Below are positions 7,438 through 17,928 of a stretch of 64,000 nt of DNA, one piece after another (the first letter of the stretch is position 1; each line of letters begins with the position of its first letter). The stretch is from Nocardioides jejuensis. GTDB taxonomy: Bacteria; Actinomycetota; Actinomycetes; Propionibacteriales; Nocardioidaceae. Under the pieces are notes generated by a model, which worked only from the letters and a program-made list of their open reading frames with translations, was not told the DNA's origin and made no database searches. The stretch lies in the NCBI RefSeq assembly GCF_004337475.1, contig NZ_SJZJ01000012.1, positions 1 to 64,000 on the forward strand. Direction: 5' to 3'. Made by a program: the position numbers and the translations under genes.

Positions 7438-8334
7438 ATGAAGCGTGAGCTGAAGGCAGCCCTGGGCGCCACCGCGCTCCTCGCTGGCGCGGCCACTGTC
7501 GTCGTCGTCGGCGGCGCCACCTCGGGCACGGCGGCCGGCGTGCCGTCCTCCGCCTACGGCATCACGGCCTCTGGCCTGATCCCGATCGACCCGACCCCGT
7601 CGGTCACCTCCACGGACGGCAAGGCCGTCTCGGACAGCGCCGTCGGCCTCCCGGTCCCCGGCCTCGCCGACGTCGGCGTCATCAACGCCATGGCGGAGAA
7701 CGACCACGCCACGGCGTCGGTCGCGAACGTCGACCTCACCGGCGGCCTTCTCAAGAACGCTGGCCTCTCGACCGCGCTCGCGCCGGTCGTCGACGGCTGC
7801 AACCAGCTCGCCAGCGCGCTCAACAACACGACCGCGCAGCTCGGTGGTGCGCTCACCGACCTCCTCGGCCAGATCGGTTCGGCCACGCCGCCGCTGACCG
7901 GTGGTGACCTGATCTCTTCCCCGACGGTCCTCGGCCCGCTGCAGAAGCTCTGCGACACGCTCGACAACCTGGGCGAGCTCGTCCACGTCGGCGCCGTCAC
8001 CGCCGAGTGCACCGGTCACACGGGTGAGGGCAAGGTTGCCTCGATCAACCTGCTCGGCCTCCCGGTCGACCTGCCGACGGGTGCCAACCAGGCGCTCTCC
8101 TCGGGTGCCCTCGGTGCCCTGGCGCCGGTCCTCGACGTCAAGATCAACACGCAGACCACCAACGCCGACGGCACCTTCACCGTCACCGCGCTGGAGCTCG
8201 ACGTGCTCGGCCAGATCCAGATCAAGGTCGCCTCGGCCACCTGTGGCCACGTCACCAACGCCGTGACCCCGACCGAGGTTCCCTCGGCCCCGGCGCCGAA
8301 GCCGATCAAGACGGACGTCCCGGTCACCGGCTGA
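7438..8334 (+). CDS. secreted anchor-P-like protein ending at a VPVTG motif
   Basis: The 298-residue protein has a clear signal peptide (MKRELKAALGATALLAG... to about residue 33) and a strand-rich secreted domain related to the N-terminal domain of the protein at 1719. Shared features include an early LPVPGLADVGVINAMAEN-type strand and a mid-protein cysteine pair. Before the C-terminus is a proline-rich linker (PSAPAPKPIKTD). The protein then stops at VPVTG, which resembles a sortase sorting motif, but without the hydrophobic helix and basic tail. The ATG is preceded by GAAGGG. A strong terminator follows the stop after 17 bp, so no tail was lost by a nearby frameshift. Confidence 0.75.
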   Translation: MKRELKAALGATALLAGAATVVVVGGATSGTAAGVPSSAYGITASGLIPIDPTPSVTSTDGKAVSDSAVGLPVPGLADVGVINAMAENDHATASVANVDLTGGLLKNAGLSTALAPVVDGCNQLASALNNTTAQLGGALTDLLGQIGSATPPLTGGDLISSPTVLGPLQKLCDTLDNLGELVHVGAVTAECTGHTGEGKVASINLLGLPVDLPTGANQALSSGALGALAPVLDVKINTQTTNADGTFTVTALELDVLGQIQIKVASATCGHVTNAVTPTEVPSAPAPKPIKTDVPVTG

Positions 8335-8351
8335 CGCACCGCCTGAACGCC

Positions 8352-8391
8352 ACGAGGCCCGTCCTGCTCTCCGGAGCAGGGCGGGCCTCGT
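8352..8391. terminator. hairpin terminator
   Basis: An 18-bp stem with one G-T pair (8352-8369 with 8374-8391) and a TCCG tetraloop, followed by CGTTT on the plus strand, lies between the convergent anchor-P-like and dgt genes. It can act in both directions. Confidence 0.85.
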
Positions 8392-8416
8392 CGTTTCCGT
8401 CAGAGGGTCGCCGGGG

Positions 8417-9652
8417 TCAGACCAGGCGCGCGTGCCAGGCGTGGGCCGACGCATCCGTCAGCGAGGCCACCTGGTCGAGCACGACCCGCAACCGGGCGGC
8501 GTCGTCGGCCGCCTCGTGCCAGTCCTCGGCGTACATCGGGTCGAGGGCGTCCGCCTCACGGGCGAGCAGCGCGTCGACGAGCTCGTGGAGCAGGACCTTC
8601 TGGCGCTCCTGCAGCTCCAGCCGGTGCGCCGACTGCATGACGTAGTGGGCGGCCACGCCCTTGAGGACGGCGATCTCGGTGACCGTGTCGCGGGGCACCA
8701 CGAGCTCGGCCGCGTAGCGCGCGATCGGCCCGTCGTACGCCGCAAACGTCGCGGCCTGCGCGCTGCCGCAGAACCGGCCGATCAGGTCGCTGGTGAGGTT
8801 CTTCAGCGCGGCGAGCGACCGCCGGGTCCCGTCGTACGGCGCCGTCGGCCAGCTGCCGATCTCCATGAGCCCCGCGAGCGCCGCATCGAGCTCGTCGTCG
8901 CTGGCCCGCGGCAGGTACCACCCACGGACCGTCTCCCAGGTCGCGTGCCTCTCCCCTGCGTCGTGCAGCCGCCCGAGGTCGATCAGTCCGGCGACGACGC
9001 CGTCCTCGACGTCGTGGACGGAGTAGGCGACATCGTCGGCGAGGTCCATGACCTGTGCCTCCAGGCACTTGCGGCTGCCCTCGATGCCGGACCGGAGCCA
9101 GCCGAACACCGGCAGGTCGTCCTCGTACACGCCAAACTTCGCGCCGGGGGCGGGACGCCGCCAGGGGTACTTCGTGCAGGCGTCGAGCGTTGCCCGCGTC
9201 AGGTTGAGGCCGACCGAGCGGCCGTCCGCATCGACGGACTTCGACTCGAGCCGGGTCAGGATGCGCAGGGTCTGGGCGTTGCCCTCGAAGCCGCCGCACG
9301 GCTCCGCCATCGCGTCGAGGACCGACTCCCCGTTGTGCCCGAACGGCGGGTGCCCGAGGTCGTGCGCCAGTGCGGCGGTCTCGGTGATGTCCGGATGGCA
9401 GCCGAGGGCGCGAGCCAGGTCGCGCGCGACCTGGGCGACCTCGAGGCTGTGCGTGAGCCGGTTGCGGACGAAGTCGTCCGAGCGCGGGTCGACGACCTGC
9501 GTCTTCGCGGCCAGACGGCGCGACGCCGCCGCGTGCACGACGCGGGCCCGGTCGCGCTCGAACGGCGTGCGCTCAGGGGCATCGACGCGCTTCGGCGGCT
9601 CGGGGACGAGGCGCTCGCGGGCGTGCGCGTCGTACAGGCTCTCGGGATCCAT
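8417..9652 (-). CDS. dgt: deoxyguanosinetriphosphate triphosphohydrolase-like protein
   Basis: This HD-superfamily enzyme hydrolyses dNTPs, typically dGTP, to the nucleoside and triphosphate, and so trims the nucleotide pool. The 411-residue protein has the metal-binding HD signature in LAHDLGHPPFGHNGE (about residues 92-106), preceded by the RLTHSLEVAQVAR helix that supplies another histidine, and a later YSVHDVEDGV segment. Length and order fit the actinobacterial Dgt family. It starts 24 bp downstream of the ABC permease on the same strand and may be co-transcribed. Substrate preference cannot be read from the sequence. Confidence 0.93.
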   Translation of the reverse strand: MDPESLYDAHARERLVPEPPKRVDAPERTPFERDRARVVHAAASRRLAAKTQVVDPRSDDFVRNRLTHSLEVAQVARDLARALGCHPDITETAALAHDLGHPPFGHNGESVLDAMAEPCGGFEGNAQTLRILTRLESKSVDADGRSVGLNLTRATLDACTKYPWRRPAPGAKFGVYEDDLPVFGWLRSGIEGSRKCLEAQVMDLADDVAYSVHDVEDGVVAGLIDLGRLHDAGERHATWETVRGWYLPRASDDELDAALAGLMEIGSWPTAPYDGTRRSLAALKNLTSDLIGRFCGSAQAATFAAYDGPIARYAAELVVPRDTVTEIAVLKGVAAHYVMQSAHRLELQERQKVLLHELVDALLAREADALDPMYAEDWHEAADDAARLRVVLDQVASLTDASAHAWHARLV

Positions 9653-9676
9653 CGGAAGCGACCCTAGTGCCCCGGC

Positions 9677-10459
9677 TCAGACCCGTGCCGTGTCCTTGCT
9701 CATCCGCCATGCGGCGCCACCGACGAAGATCGCCAGCCAAGCGACGGCGTTGACCACGGCGTACCAGGGAAGGTCGCCGGTGAGCACCGAGCGCGAGACC
9801 ATTGCCGGCCCGAACATGGGCGTGCACGACGCGACCCACCACATCGTGCTGCCCTCGTCGATCGGGATGAAGACGTTGCCCAGGAAGGCGAACAGCGCGA
9901 GAGCGGGGCCGAGGAACTGCATGGCGTTCTCCCCCGGCACGAGGTAGCCGACGAAGACGCCCAGCGCGGCGAAGACCAGCGCGCAGACCAGCGTGAGGAG
10001 AGCGCTCGCAATCCAGATGCCGACGGGCATGTCCGGCTTGCCCTGCACAAGCCCGGCGATGTTGACGACCGTGATCGAGATGCCGCCGATGGCGAGGGCC
10101 ACGATCGCCTTCACCGCGATGTAGGCGACCGGGTGCAGTGGCGTCAGCCGCAGCTGCCGTGACCAGCCCAGGGCCCTCTCCAGCGCCACGCTCGCGCCCG
10201 TCGCGGACGCGGTGAGGGCCGCGCCGTAGAACGCCATCGAGACCATGATGTACGCCGAGACGTTGCCGTGTCCGACGCGCTCGTCGGAGCCCTGGCCACC
10301 GAAGGCGAAGAAGAGCGCAGCCGGGAAGATCAGCGTGAAGATGATCGTGCGCCGGTTGCGCAGCACCCTCAGCAGCTCGATCCGGAGCAGGGTCGCGCTG
10401 AAGCCACCGAGCGCGGGCACGCGCCGCGTGGCCGGGTCGTAGGTCGTCGTGCTGCTCAT
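9677..10459 (-). CDS. ABC-2 type transporter permease
   Basis: This 260-residue integral membrane protein has an N-terminal cytoplasmic stretch and about six hydrophobic helices typical of ABC-2 exporters. Visible segments are RTIIFTLIFPAALFFAFGG, VSAYIMVSMAFYGAALTASA, YIAVKAIVALAIGGISITVV, ALLTLVCALVFAALGVFVGYL, MQFLGPALALFAFLGNVFI and a final helix. It overlaps the ATP-binding gene by 4 nt (ATGA), so the two form one exporter. The substrate is unknown; such pairs often export drugs, lipids or polysaccharides. Confidence 0.85.
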   Translation of the reverse strand: MSSTTTYDPATRRVPALGGFSATLLRIELLRVLRNRRTIIFTLIFPAALFFAFGGQGSDERVGHGNVSAYIMVSMAFYGAALTASATGASVALERALGWSRQLRLTPLHPVAYIAVKAIVALAIGGISITVVNIAGLVQGKPDMPVGIWIASALLTLVCALVFAALGVFVGYLVPGENAMQFLGPALALFAFLGNVFIPIDEGSTMWWVASCTPMFGPAMVSRSVLTGDLPWYAVVNAVAWLAIFVGGAAWRMSKDTARV

Positions 10460-11376
10460 GCGCGGGCCTCCTCGCGGGCCGGAGCGGCGTCACCGGTGAG
10501 GCTGAGGAACGCCTCCTCGATGCCCTTGGCGGTGATCTCGAGATCGCGGGCGTCTGTCGACGTCAGCAGGTGCCGGGCGACCGCGTCGCTGTCCTTGGCG
10601 TGGGCGATGACGGCATCACCGCGGACCTCGACGCCGTCGACGCCCGCCATCCGGCGCAGGTCGTCGGCGACCGCCGTGGCATCGCCGACCGTCGCGCGCA
10701 CGGTGCGCCCCGACGACAGCGCCTTGATCTCGGAACCCGAGCCGTCGGCGACCACCCGGCCGTGGCTGACCAGGACGATCCGGTCGGCGTACTGGTCGGC
10801 CTCCTCGAGGTAGTGCGTGGCGAACAGGACGGTGCGGCCGCGCTCGGCGTCCTGCCGGATCGCCGACCAGAACGAGCGGCGCCCCTCGACGTCCATCCCC
10901 GTGGTGGGCTCGTCGAGCAGGAGAAGGGCGGGGTCGGGCAGCAGCGCCATCGCGAACCGCAGTCGCTGCTGCTCACCGCCGGAGCACTTGCCGACCTTGC
11001 GGTCCGCGATCGCGCTGATGCCGGCCCGCTCGAGCACCTCCTCGACCGGGGCTGCCCCGGGGAAGAGGCTTGCGGTGTAGGCGACCGTCTCGCGGACGCT
11101 GAGGTCCTTCAGCAGGCCACCGGTCTGCATCACTGCGGAGATAAGGCCGCGCGCGATCGCCGCACGCGGCTCGAGACCCAGGACCTCGACCGAGCCTGCG
11201 GTCGGCCTGCTGAGGCCGAGCACCATGTCGATCGTGCTGGTCTTGCCCGCGCCGTTGGGGCCGAGGAACGCGACCACCTCGCCCTGCTGGACGGTGAGGT
11301 CGATGCCGTCGACAGCGATCACGGACCCGAACTGCTTGCGGACACCGGAGAGCCTGATGGCTGGAGCACTGGTCAC
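10456..11376 (-). CDS. ABC transporter ATP-binding protein
   Basis: The protein powers the exporter formed with the overlapping permease. It has Walker A GPNGAGKTST, the Q loop (ISAVMQTGGLL), signature SGGEQQR, Walker B LLLLDEPTTGMD and the switch histidine in ATHYLEEAD. The C-terminal extension of about 85 residues is common in DrrA-like exporters. I placed the start at the GTG (VTSAPAIRLSG) because the upstream extension reads into the terminator hairpin at 11399-11435 and looks non-coding. The ribosome binding site is weak. Confidence 0.88.
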   Translation of the reverse strand: MTSAPAIRLSGVRKQFGSVIAVDGIDLTVQQGEVVAFLGPNGAGKTSTIDMVLGLSRPTAGSVEVLGLEPRAAIARGLISAVMQTGGLLKDLSVRETVAYTASLFPGAAPVEEVLERAGISAIADRKVGKCSGGEQQRLRFAMALLPDPALLLLDEPTTGMDVEGRRSFWSAIRQDAERGRTVLFATHYLEEADQYADRIVLVSHGRVVADGSGSEIKALSSGRTVRATVGDATAVADDLRRMAGVDGVEVRGDAVIAHAKDSDAVARHLLTSTDARDLEITAKGIEEAFLSLTGDAAPAREEARA

Positions 11377-11398
11377 GCCGCCAGCATGCCTGAAAGCA

Positions 11399-11435
11399 CC
11401 AACGAACGCCGGGCAATTCACCCGGCGTTCGTTGG
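11399..11435. terminator. perfect 15-bp hairpin between two minus-strand units
   Basis: CCAACGAACGCCGGG (11399-11413) is exactly complementary to 11421-11435 around a 7-nt loop. It lies 20 bp after the secreted peptidase-like gene and 23 bp before the ABC operon, so it separates two same-strand transcription units. No T-run is present. A dyad this perfect could also be an operator for the ABC operon. Confidence 0.6.
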
Positions 11436-11454
11436 TCGTGTCAAGCGATGTGTG

Positions 11455-12339
11455 TCAGTTCGTGCGGACGTGCACGTGGTCGTAGTGGTTCGCGGTGAGC
11501 GAGCCACGGTCCGACATGCTCTTCCAGCCGACGCCCGGCTGCCAGATGCGCTGGCGATAGATGATGTCGTTGAGCTTGAGCTCCGAGGCGTGTGCCATCA
11601 GGAAGTCCACGACGGCATAGCCGAGCGAGGTGTCGGACACCGCGATCATCGCGTCGATCGAAGAACCGTCGGCGTGCTCGCCGTGGTTGTCCCAGCCGCC
11701 GTACGTCGAGATCTGCGGGAACGCCGCACACAGCGACCGCAGCGTGTAGCTGGCATCCCGGGTGAGACCCAGGTCGCTGCCGCCGGTCGCCGCACACGGC
11801 GCCATCGACAGACCCGAGGCCGCGACGATCGGCTTGTACGACGAGAGCTTGCCGGCCTCGACCCAGCGCGGCTCGCGGCTGCGGAGGATCTCGACGCGCC
11901 CGTTGGCCTCGCGGCCGGTGACCAGCACCTCGGTGACCGCCTTGACGGTGCCCTTGGGGTTGGCGTCCTTGCCCGGGCCGGACCAGAGCTTGAGGTCCTC
12001 GGTGGTCCACATCTGGGTGTGGGCCCCGCGGACGGCCTTGTCGGTGGCGGCCTTGCGGGCGAGGCGCTCGGCCTCGGCGGGCGTCCAGGAGACGCGCGGG
12101 ACGCTGCGGGAGACCTCCGGGGCGCGCGTCGCGTCCGAGGTGCCGGCGGCGTCAGCGGTGAACACTCCTCCCAGGTCAGCCTGGACAGGGACGCCGCCAG
12201 CAGCGGCGACGCCGAGGCCGACCGGAGCGAGGGTCGCGACGAGGGCGAGGGGGGCGGCGATCTTCACGGCACGGCCGGAGAGGCGGCCACGGAAGGGGTT
12301 CATGCGGGCAATCGGGCTCCGCTGGTGGCTGTCGGCCAC
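11455..12339 (-). CDS. secreted protein with M15-like (ARB_07466-type) C-terminal domain
   Basis: The 294-residue protein has an N-terminal signal/membrane segment (VKIAAPLALVATLAPVGLGVAAAGG, about residues 25-50), a middle SH3-like region (VTEVLVTGREANGRVEILRS), and a C-terminal domain with the zinc-site pattern of the D,D-carboxypeptidase-like fold: EHADGSSIDAMI (His and Asp ligands) and NHYDHVHV (second His). This suggests peptidoglycan binding or cleavage outside the cell. The GTG start is preferred because AAGGA lies 9 nt upstream. An ATG 12 codons further in is the alternative. Enzymatic activity of this sub-family is not established, as far as I know. Confidence 0.7.
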   Translation of the reverse strand: MADSHQRSPIARMNPFRGRLSGRAVKIAAPLALVATLAPVGLGVAAAGGVPVQADLGGVFTADAAGTSDATRAPEVSRSVPRVSWTPAEAERLARKAATDKAVRGAHTQMWTTEDLKLWSGPGKDANPKGTVKAVTEVLVTGREANGRVEILRSREPRWVEAGKLSSYKPIVAASGLSMAPCAATGGSDLGLTRDASYTLRSLCAAFPQISTYGGWDNHGEHADGSSIDAMIAVSDTSLGYAVVDFLMAHASELKLNDIIYRQRIWQPGVGWKSMSDRGSLTANHYDHVHVRTN

Positions 12340-12471
12340 GGCGCTACGTCCTTAGCTCGGGGTCATGGGCTGTCATGCAGGTGGGCCGCCTGTGGGCGAC
12401 CCAAGGGTCCAGTTCATCACGCTTGCTGCCAGCTAGCAGCATCCTGGGTCACGTCACCGGCGTGAGCCCAA

Positions 12472-13611
12472 TCACCCGCCCGTGGTGTCGTGGGCGTCCT
12501 CGGCGATGACACAGCCATGGCCGTCGGTGTCGTCCAGCCATCCCTCGGGGAGCACGACACGCTTGCGCGGCGCGCCCTGGCGGCCCCGCGGGGTGCCCAG
12601 CTCCTGCACCGGGAACGGCGCCTCCGGGTCGAGCTCGGCGATCAATGCATCGAGGTCCGCGAGGGTGTCGACGAGGGCCAGGCGGTGGCGGAGCTCACCG
12701 CCGGCCGGGAAGCCCTTGAGGTACCACGTGATGTGCTTGCGGATCTCCTTGCAGCCGCGCTCCTCCCCCATGTGCTCGGTGAGCAGCTCGGCGTGGCGGC
12801 GCATCATCGTGGCCACCTCACCGAGGACAGGCAGCGTTGCGACCTGCTCGCCGTTGAAGGCGGCTGCAAGGTCGCGGAAGAGCCACGGCCGGCCGAGGCA
12901 GCCACGGCCGACGACGACGCCGTCGACGCCGGTCTCCTCGACCATGCGGATCGCGTCCGCCGCCTCCCAGATGTCGCCGTTGCCGAGCACCGGGATGTCG
13001 ACGCTCGCCTTGAGCTCACCGATCGCGTCCCAGTCGGCCTGGCCGGAGTAGGCCTGCTCGACGGTGCGGCCGTGCAGCGCGATGGCGGCAACGCCGGAGT
13101 CGGCGGCGATCCGGCCGGCGTCCATGAAGGTGAGGTGGTCGGCGTCGATCCCCTTGCGGGTCTTCATCGTCACCGGCACGTCGTACGGCGCGGCCGCGCG
13201 GACGGCGTGGTCGAGGATCTCGCCGAGGAGGTTGCGCTTCCAGGGCAGGGCGCCGCCGCCACCCTTGCGGGTCACCTTCGGCACGGGGCAGCCGAAGTTC
13301 AGGTCGATGTGGGCGACGCCGTACTCGCTGCAGAGGATCTCCGCGGCCTTGCCGACGTAGACCGGGTCGGTGCCGTAGAGCTGCACGCTGCGAACGGTCT
13401 CGAGCTCGTCGAAGACCAGCATCTTCTTCGTCGTCTCGTCACCCTCGACGAGGCCGCGCGAGGTGATCATCTCGCAGACGTAGAGGCCGGCTCCCTGCTC
13501 CGCACAGAGCCGGCGGTACGCCGCGTTGGTGATGCCCGCCATCGGCGCGAGGACGACCGGAGTCTCGACGCGGAGGGACCCGAGCTGCAGGTGGGTGGGC
13601 AGGGACGACAT
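12472..13611 (-). CDS. dusB: tRNA-dihydrouridine synthase
   Basis: DusB-type enzymes reduce specific uridines in tRNA to dihydrouridine using FMN and NADPH. The 379-residue protein shows the N-terminal VVLAPMAGITNAAYRRLC flavin-binding start, the LNFGCPVPKV motif with the active-site cysteine, MKTRKGI and a GNGDIW segment followed by VVVGRGCLGRPWLF in the TIM barrel, and a C-terminal helical domain (HITWYLKGFP). Length is normal, with a short basic and acidic tail. It is a single gene between the secreted protein and a lipoprotein on the same strand. Confidence 0.95.
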   Translation of the reverse strand: MSSLPTHLQLGSLRVETPVVLAPMAGITNAAYRRLCAEQGAGLYVCEMITSRGLVEGDETTKKMLVFDELETVRSVQLYGTDPVYVGKAAEILCSEYGVAHIDLNFGCPVPKVTRKGGGGALPWKRNLLGEILDHAVRAAAPYDVPVTMKTRKGIDADHLTFMDAGRIAADSGVAAIALHGRTVEQAYSGQADWDAIGELKASVDIPVLGNGDIWEAADAIRMVEETGVDGVVVGRGCLGRPWLFRDLAAAFNGEQVATLPVLGEVATMMRRHAELLTEHMGEERGCKEIRKHITWYLKGFPAGGELRHRLALVDTLADLDALIAELDPEAPFPVQELGTPRGRQGAPRKRVVLPEGWLDDTDGHGCVIAEDAHDTTGG

Positions 13612-13646
13612 GTCCCCGATTGTCTCAGGTCCGGGCGGGTGCTCGG

Positions 13647-14339
13647 TCAGCCCTTGCTGGCGGACGCCTTCGGCGCGGGCTTCCGCGTCGGCTTCGCCCC
13701 GGCCTTCTTCTTCGTCGCCGACGGCGACGGGCTCGGCGTCGTGACGTCACCCGGCCACGAGATCACGTCGCCGGTTGCCGGCTGGAGGATCATCCGCTGC
13801 ACCGAGCTCGTCGGCACGTAGACCAGGCAGACCGTGGCCTTCGCACCCTGGGCGAACTTCTTCGGCAGGACGCCGCGCGGGCACTTGTCGAACTTCATGT
13901 CGGCCCGCAGGTCCGCCGGCGGGTTCAGCAGGTCGGTGCCCTCGTCGAGGAAGAGCGGCAGCCGGCTGGCCGGTACGCCGCCGAGGTCGACCTTGCCGAG
14001 GTTCTCGACGGCGACCGTCACGTAGTAGAGGTGCGGGTCCTCCGGCTTCGGCGTGATCCGGATCCGGGCGATGTCGGCCTGGCTGCCCTGCACGATCTTC
14101 GTGACCGCGACCGAGACGATGCCCTTGGTGTTCTGGTCCGGGGCCCAGACGAGGTTGGCGGCGGCGCCGATCGCGAGGCGCTCGCCGCTCGGCGTCAGGG
14201 TCACGCCCGCGGTCACCGTCGGCTTCGCGGTCGGCTTCGCTGCCTTCTTGGCGTCTCCCCCACAGCCGGTGAGGCCGAGGGAGAGCGCCAGGACGGCGGC
14301 AGAGCCAGCAAGGAAGCGACGGTGTCCGCGAGAAGTCAT
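13647..14339 (-). CDS. lipoprotein of unknown function
   Basis: The product is a predicted lipoprotein. After a basic start (MTSRGHRRFLAG) comes a hydrophobic stretch and lipobox LTGC, cysteine at about residue 26. The mature part has a Lys/Ala/Thr linker and then a beta-rich domain (ITPKPEDPHLYYVTVAVENLG) that resembles immunoglobulin-like DUF4352-type domains. It ends in a Lys/Pro-rich basic tail (KKKAGAKPTRKPAPKASASKG region). The ATG at 14339 gives the more typical signal peptide; a GTG five codons upstream is the alternative. It follows glyS closely and may be read through from it. Confidence 0.65.
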   Translation of the reverse strand: MTSRGHRRFLAGSAAVLALSLGLTGCGGDAKKAAKPTAKPTVTAGVTLTPSGERLAIGAAANLVWAPDQNTKGIVSVAVTKIVQGSQADIARIRITPKPEDPHLYYVTVAVENLGKVDLGGVPASRLPLFLDEGTDLLNPPADLRADMKFDKCPRGVLPKKFAQGAKATVCLVYVPTSSVQRMILQPATGDVISWPGDVTTPSPSPSATKKKAGAKPTRKPAPKASASKG

Positions 14340-14363
14340 GCGGGCATTGTGCACCCGCTCGAC

Positions 14364-15764
<1,401 letters not shown>

Positions 15765-15872
15765 GGTGGTGCTCCTGGGTTTTCTCCGGACCGGCTGGCT
15801 GCCGGCTCGTGCCGCAGAAGCGTACCGAGCCGATGAGCGGTGGTGACCAGGCGGGGACTTAGGGTGAGCGCC

Positions 15873-17834
15873 ATGACGACGACGCCCACGCCGACGCCGC
15901 CTCGCCGTACCTTCCGGGACTGGTTCCTCGAGGGCAACCGACCGGAGCCGGAGGGCTTCTACGAGTCCGAGGCCCACGCCGAGGCCCAGCACCACACGCA
16001 GGCGTGGTGGAAGGTCATGTGCCTGACCGGCGTCGACTACTTCTCGACGCTCGGTTACCAGCCCGGTATCGCGGCCCTGGCCGCCGGCGCGCTCTCCCCC
16101 ATCGCGACGCTCGTCCTCGTTCTGATCACGCTCTTCGGCGCGCTGCCGATGTACCGCCGGGTCGCGCAGGAGAGCCCCCACGGCGACGGCTCCCTGTCGA
16201 TGCTCGAGCGCCTGCTGGCGTACTGGCCGAGCAAGCTGCTCGTGCTGGCACTGATCGGTTTCGTTGCGACCGGCTTCGTCATCACCATGACGCTCTCCGC
16301 CGCCGACGCGGCGGCCCACATGATCGAGAACCCGTTCCTGCACGACGCGCTGAGCGGCGGACAGGTGCCGGTCACCCTCGGCCTGCTCGCACTGCTCGGT
16401 GCCGTCTTCCTCAAGGGGTTCAATGAGGCGATCGGCATCGCGGTCGTCATCGTGGTCGCCTACCTCGGGCTGAGCTCGGTCGTCATCGTCAACGGCCTCG
16501 CGGCCATCGTCCAGGAGCCCTCGCTGCTCGACGACTGGTGGGGCAACGTGACGCTCGACCACTCCGCGCCGTTCGGGATCATCGGTGCCTCGCTGCTCGT
16601 CTTCCCGGCCCTCGCGCTGGGCCTGTCCGGCTTCGAGACCGGCGTCGTCGTGATGCCGCTCGTGAAGGGCGACCCCGACGACAAGCCGCGCCGCCCGAAG
16701 GGCCGGATCCGCAACGCGAAGAAGCTGCTGACGACCGCGGCCGCCATCATGAGCGTGCTCCTGCTCAGCTCCTCGCTCGTCACCACGGTGCTCATCCCGC
16801 ACGAGGCGTTCGAGGACGGCGGCCCGGCAAACGGACGCGCACTGGCCTTCCTCGCGCACTCGCGGCTCGGCGACGGCTTCGGCTCGGCGTACGACGCGGC
16901 GACGATCGCCATCCTCTGGTTCGCCGGTGCCTCGGCGATGGCGGGCCTGCTCAACATCGTGCCGCGCTACCTGCCGCGCTACGGCATGGCGCCTGACTGG
17001 GCCCGGTCGGTGCGCCCGCTGGTCGTGCTCTTCACCGGTATCGCCGCCGTCGTCACGCTCGCCTTCCGCGCGGACGTCGACGAGCAGGCCGGCGCGTACG
17101 CCACCGGTGTCCTCGCCCTGATGACGTCCGCCGCGGTGGCGGTGACCCTCACCGAGTGGCGCCGTCAGCACCGCCCCCAGGCCACCTTCTTCGGCGTGAT
17201 CAGCGCGATCTTCATCTACACGATCAGCGTCACGATCATCGACCGCCCCGAGGGCCTGCTGATCGCGCTCGTCTTCGTGCTGATGATCCTGGTGATCTCG
17301 GTGATCAGCCGGATCCGTCGCGCGACCGAGCTGCGTGTCCAGGGTGTCCGCCTGGACGCCGGCGCCCAGCAGATCATCGACACGGCCATCGCCGACCCGC
17401 GCCCGATCCGGTTCATCGCCAACAAGCTCCAGGCCGGTGACGACCTCGAGTACGACGCGAAGATGGCGGAGGTCCAGCTCGACAACCACCTCGGTGACGA
17501 CGAGGACCGGATCTTCCTCGAGGTCGCCGTGACCGACGCCAGCGATTTCGCCGGCGTCGTCGAGGTCACCAACGTGCAGGTCGGCCGGCACCGCATCCTG
17601 CGCGCCACCGGCCCGTCGGTGCCCAACACGATCGCGGCGTTCCTGCTGCACGTGCGCGACCTCGACCAGCAGGTGCCGCACGTGTACTTCGAGTGGAGCG
17701 ACCGCTCCCCGGGCGACAACGTGATGCGGTTCCTGCTCGCCGGCGAGGGCGACATCCCGCCGCTGACGCACGAGATCCTGCGCAAGGCCGAGCCTGTCGA
17801 GGCCCGTCGGCCGCAGGTCCACGTCGGCGGCTGA
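15873..17834 (+). CDS. APC-family amino acid/cation transporter
   Basis: The 653-residue protein has a hydrophilic N-terminus (to about residue 45), about ten to twelve membrane helices (residues about 50-490; first one [20 protein letters not shown] with the helix-breaking glycine typical of the APC fold), and a C-terminal cytosolic domain of about 170 residues. The layout matches the large actinobacterial proteins annotated as amino acid transporters. The substrate cannot be read from the sequence; potassium or an amino acid is possible. The ATG at 15873 was chosen because AGGGTGA lies 6 nt upstream. It is divergent from glyS. Confidence 0.75.
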   Translation: MTTTPTPTPPRRTFRDWFLEGNRPEPEGFYESEAHAEAQHHTQAWWKVMCLTGVDYFSTLGYQPGIAALAAGALSPIATLVLVLITLFGALPMYRRVAQESPHGDGSLSMLERLLAYWPSKLLVLALIGFVATGFVITMTLSAADAAAHMIENPFLHDALSGGQVPVTLGLLALLGAVFLKGFNEAIGIAVVIVVAYLGLSSVVIVNGLAAIVQEPSLLDDWWGNVTLDHSAPFGIIGASLLVFPALALGLSGFETGVVVMPLVKGDPDDKPRRPKGRIRNAKKLLTTAAAIMSVLLLSSSLVTTVLIPHEAFEDGGPANGRALAFLAHSRLGDGFGSAYDAATIAILWFAGASAMAGLLNIVPRYLPRYGMAPDWARSVRPLVVLFTGIAAVVTLAFRADVDEQAGAYATGVLALMTSAAVAVTLTEWRRQHRPQATFFGVISAIFIYTISVTIIDRPEGLLIALVFVLMILVISVISRIRRATELRVQGVRLDAGAQQIIDTAIADPRPIRFIANKLQAGDDLEYDAKMAEVQLDNHLGDDEDRIFLEVAVTDASDFAGVVEVTNVQVGRHRILRATGPSVPNTIAAFLLHVRDLDQQVPHVYFEWSDRSPGDNVMRFLLAGEGDIPPLTHEILRKAEPVEARRPQVHVGG

Positions 17835-17861
17835 TCCTTCCCGCGCCACACCGCGGGACCC

Positions 17862-17903
17862 TTGACCGGACGGTCACATGCGGGGACTATGACAGTCGTC
17901 ATA
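17862..17903 (+). promoter_or_regulatory. promoter with two dyads, likely TetR operators
   Basis: TTGACC (17862-17867) and GACTAT (17885-17890) are 17 nt apart. Two dyads overlap them. TGACCG-GA-CGGTCA (17863-17876) covers the -35 box, and TATGAC-AGTC-GTCATA (17888-17903) covers the -10 box and start site. The gene two positions downstream encodes a TetR repressor, the obvious candidate to bind here; that link is inference. Confidence 0.6.
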
Positions 17904-17928
17904 ATCGTCGTACGCCGAGGAGCCCGCC

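Noticed and set aside
8335..8351. Frameshift that removed a sortase tail from the anchor-P-like protein
   Set aside because: Only 17 bp separate the stop from a terminator hairpin, so no tail sequence is present in any frame.
12340..12471. c-di-AMP (ydaO-type) riboswitch before the secreted M15-like gene
   Set aside because: Such leaders are common before wall-hydrolase genes in actinobacteria, but I could not trace the conserved core in these bases.
15765..15872. T-box leader for glyS
   Set aside because: The gap is 108 bp, too short for a T-box, and no core motif is visible.
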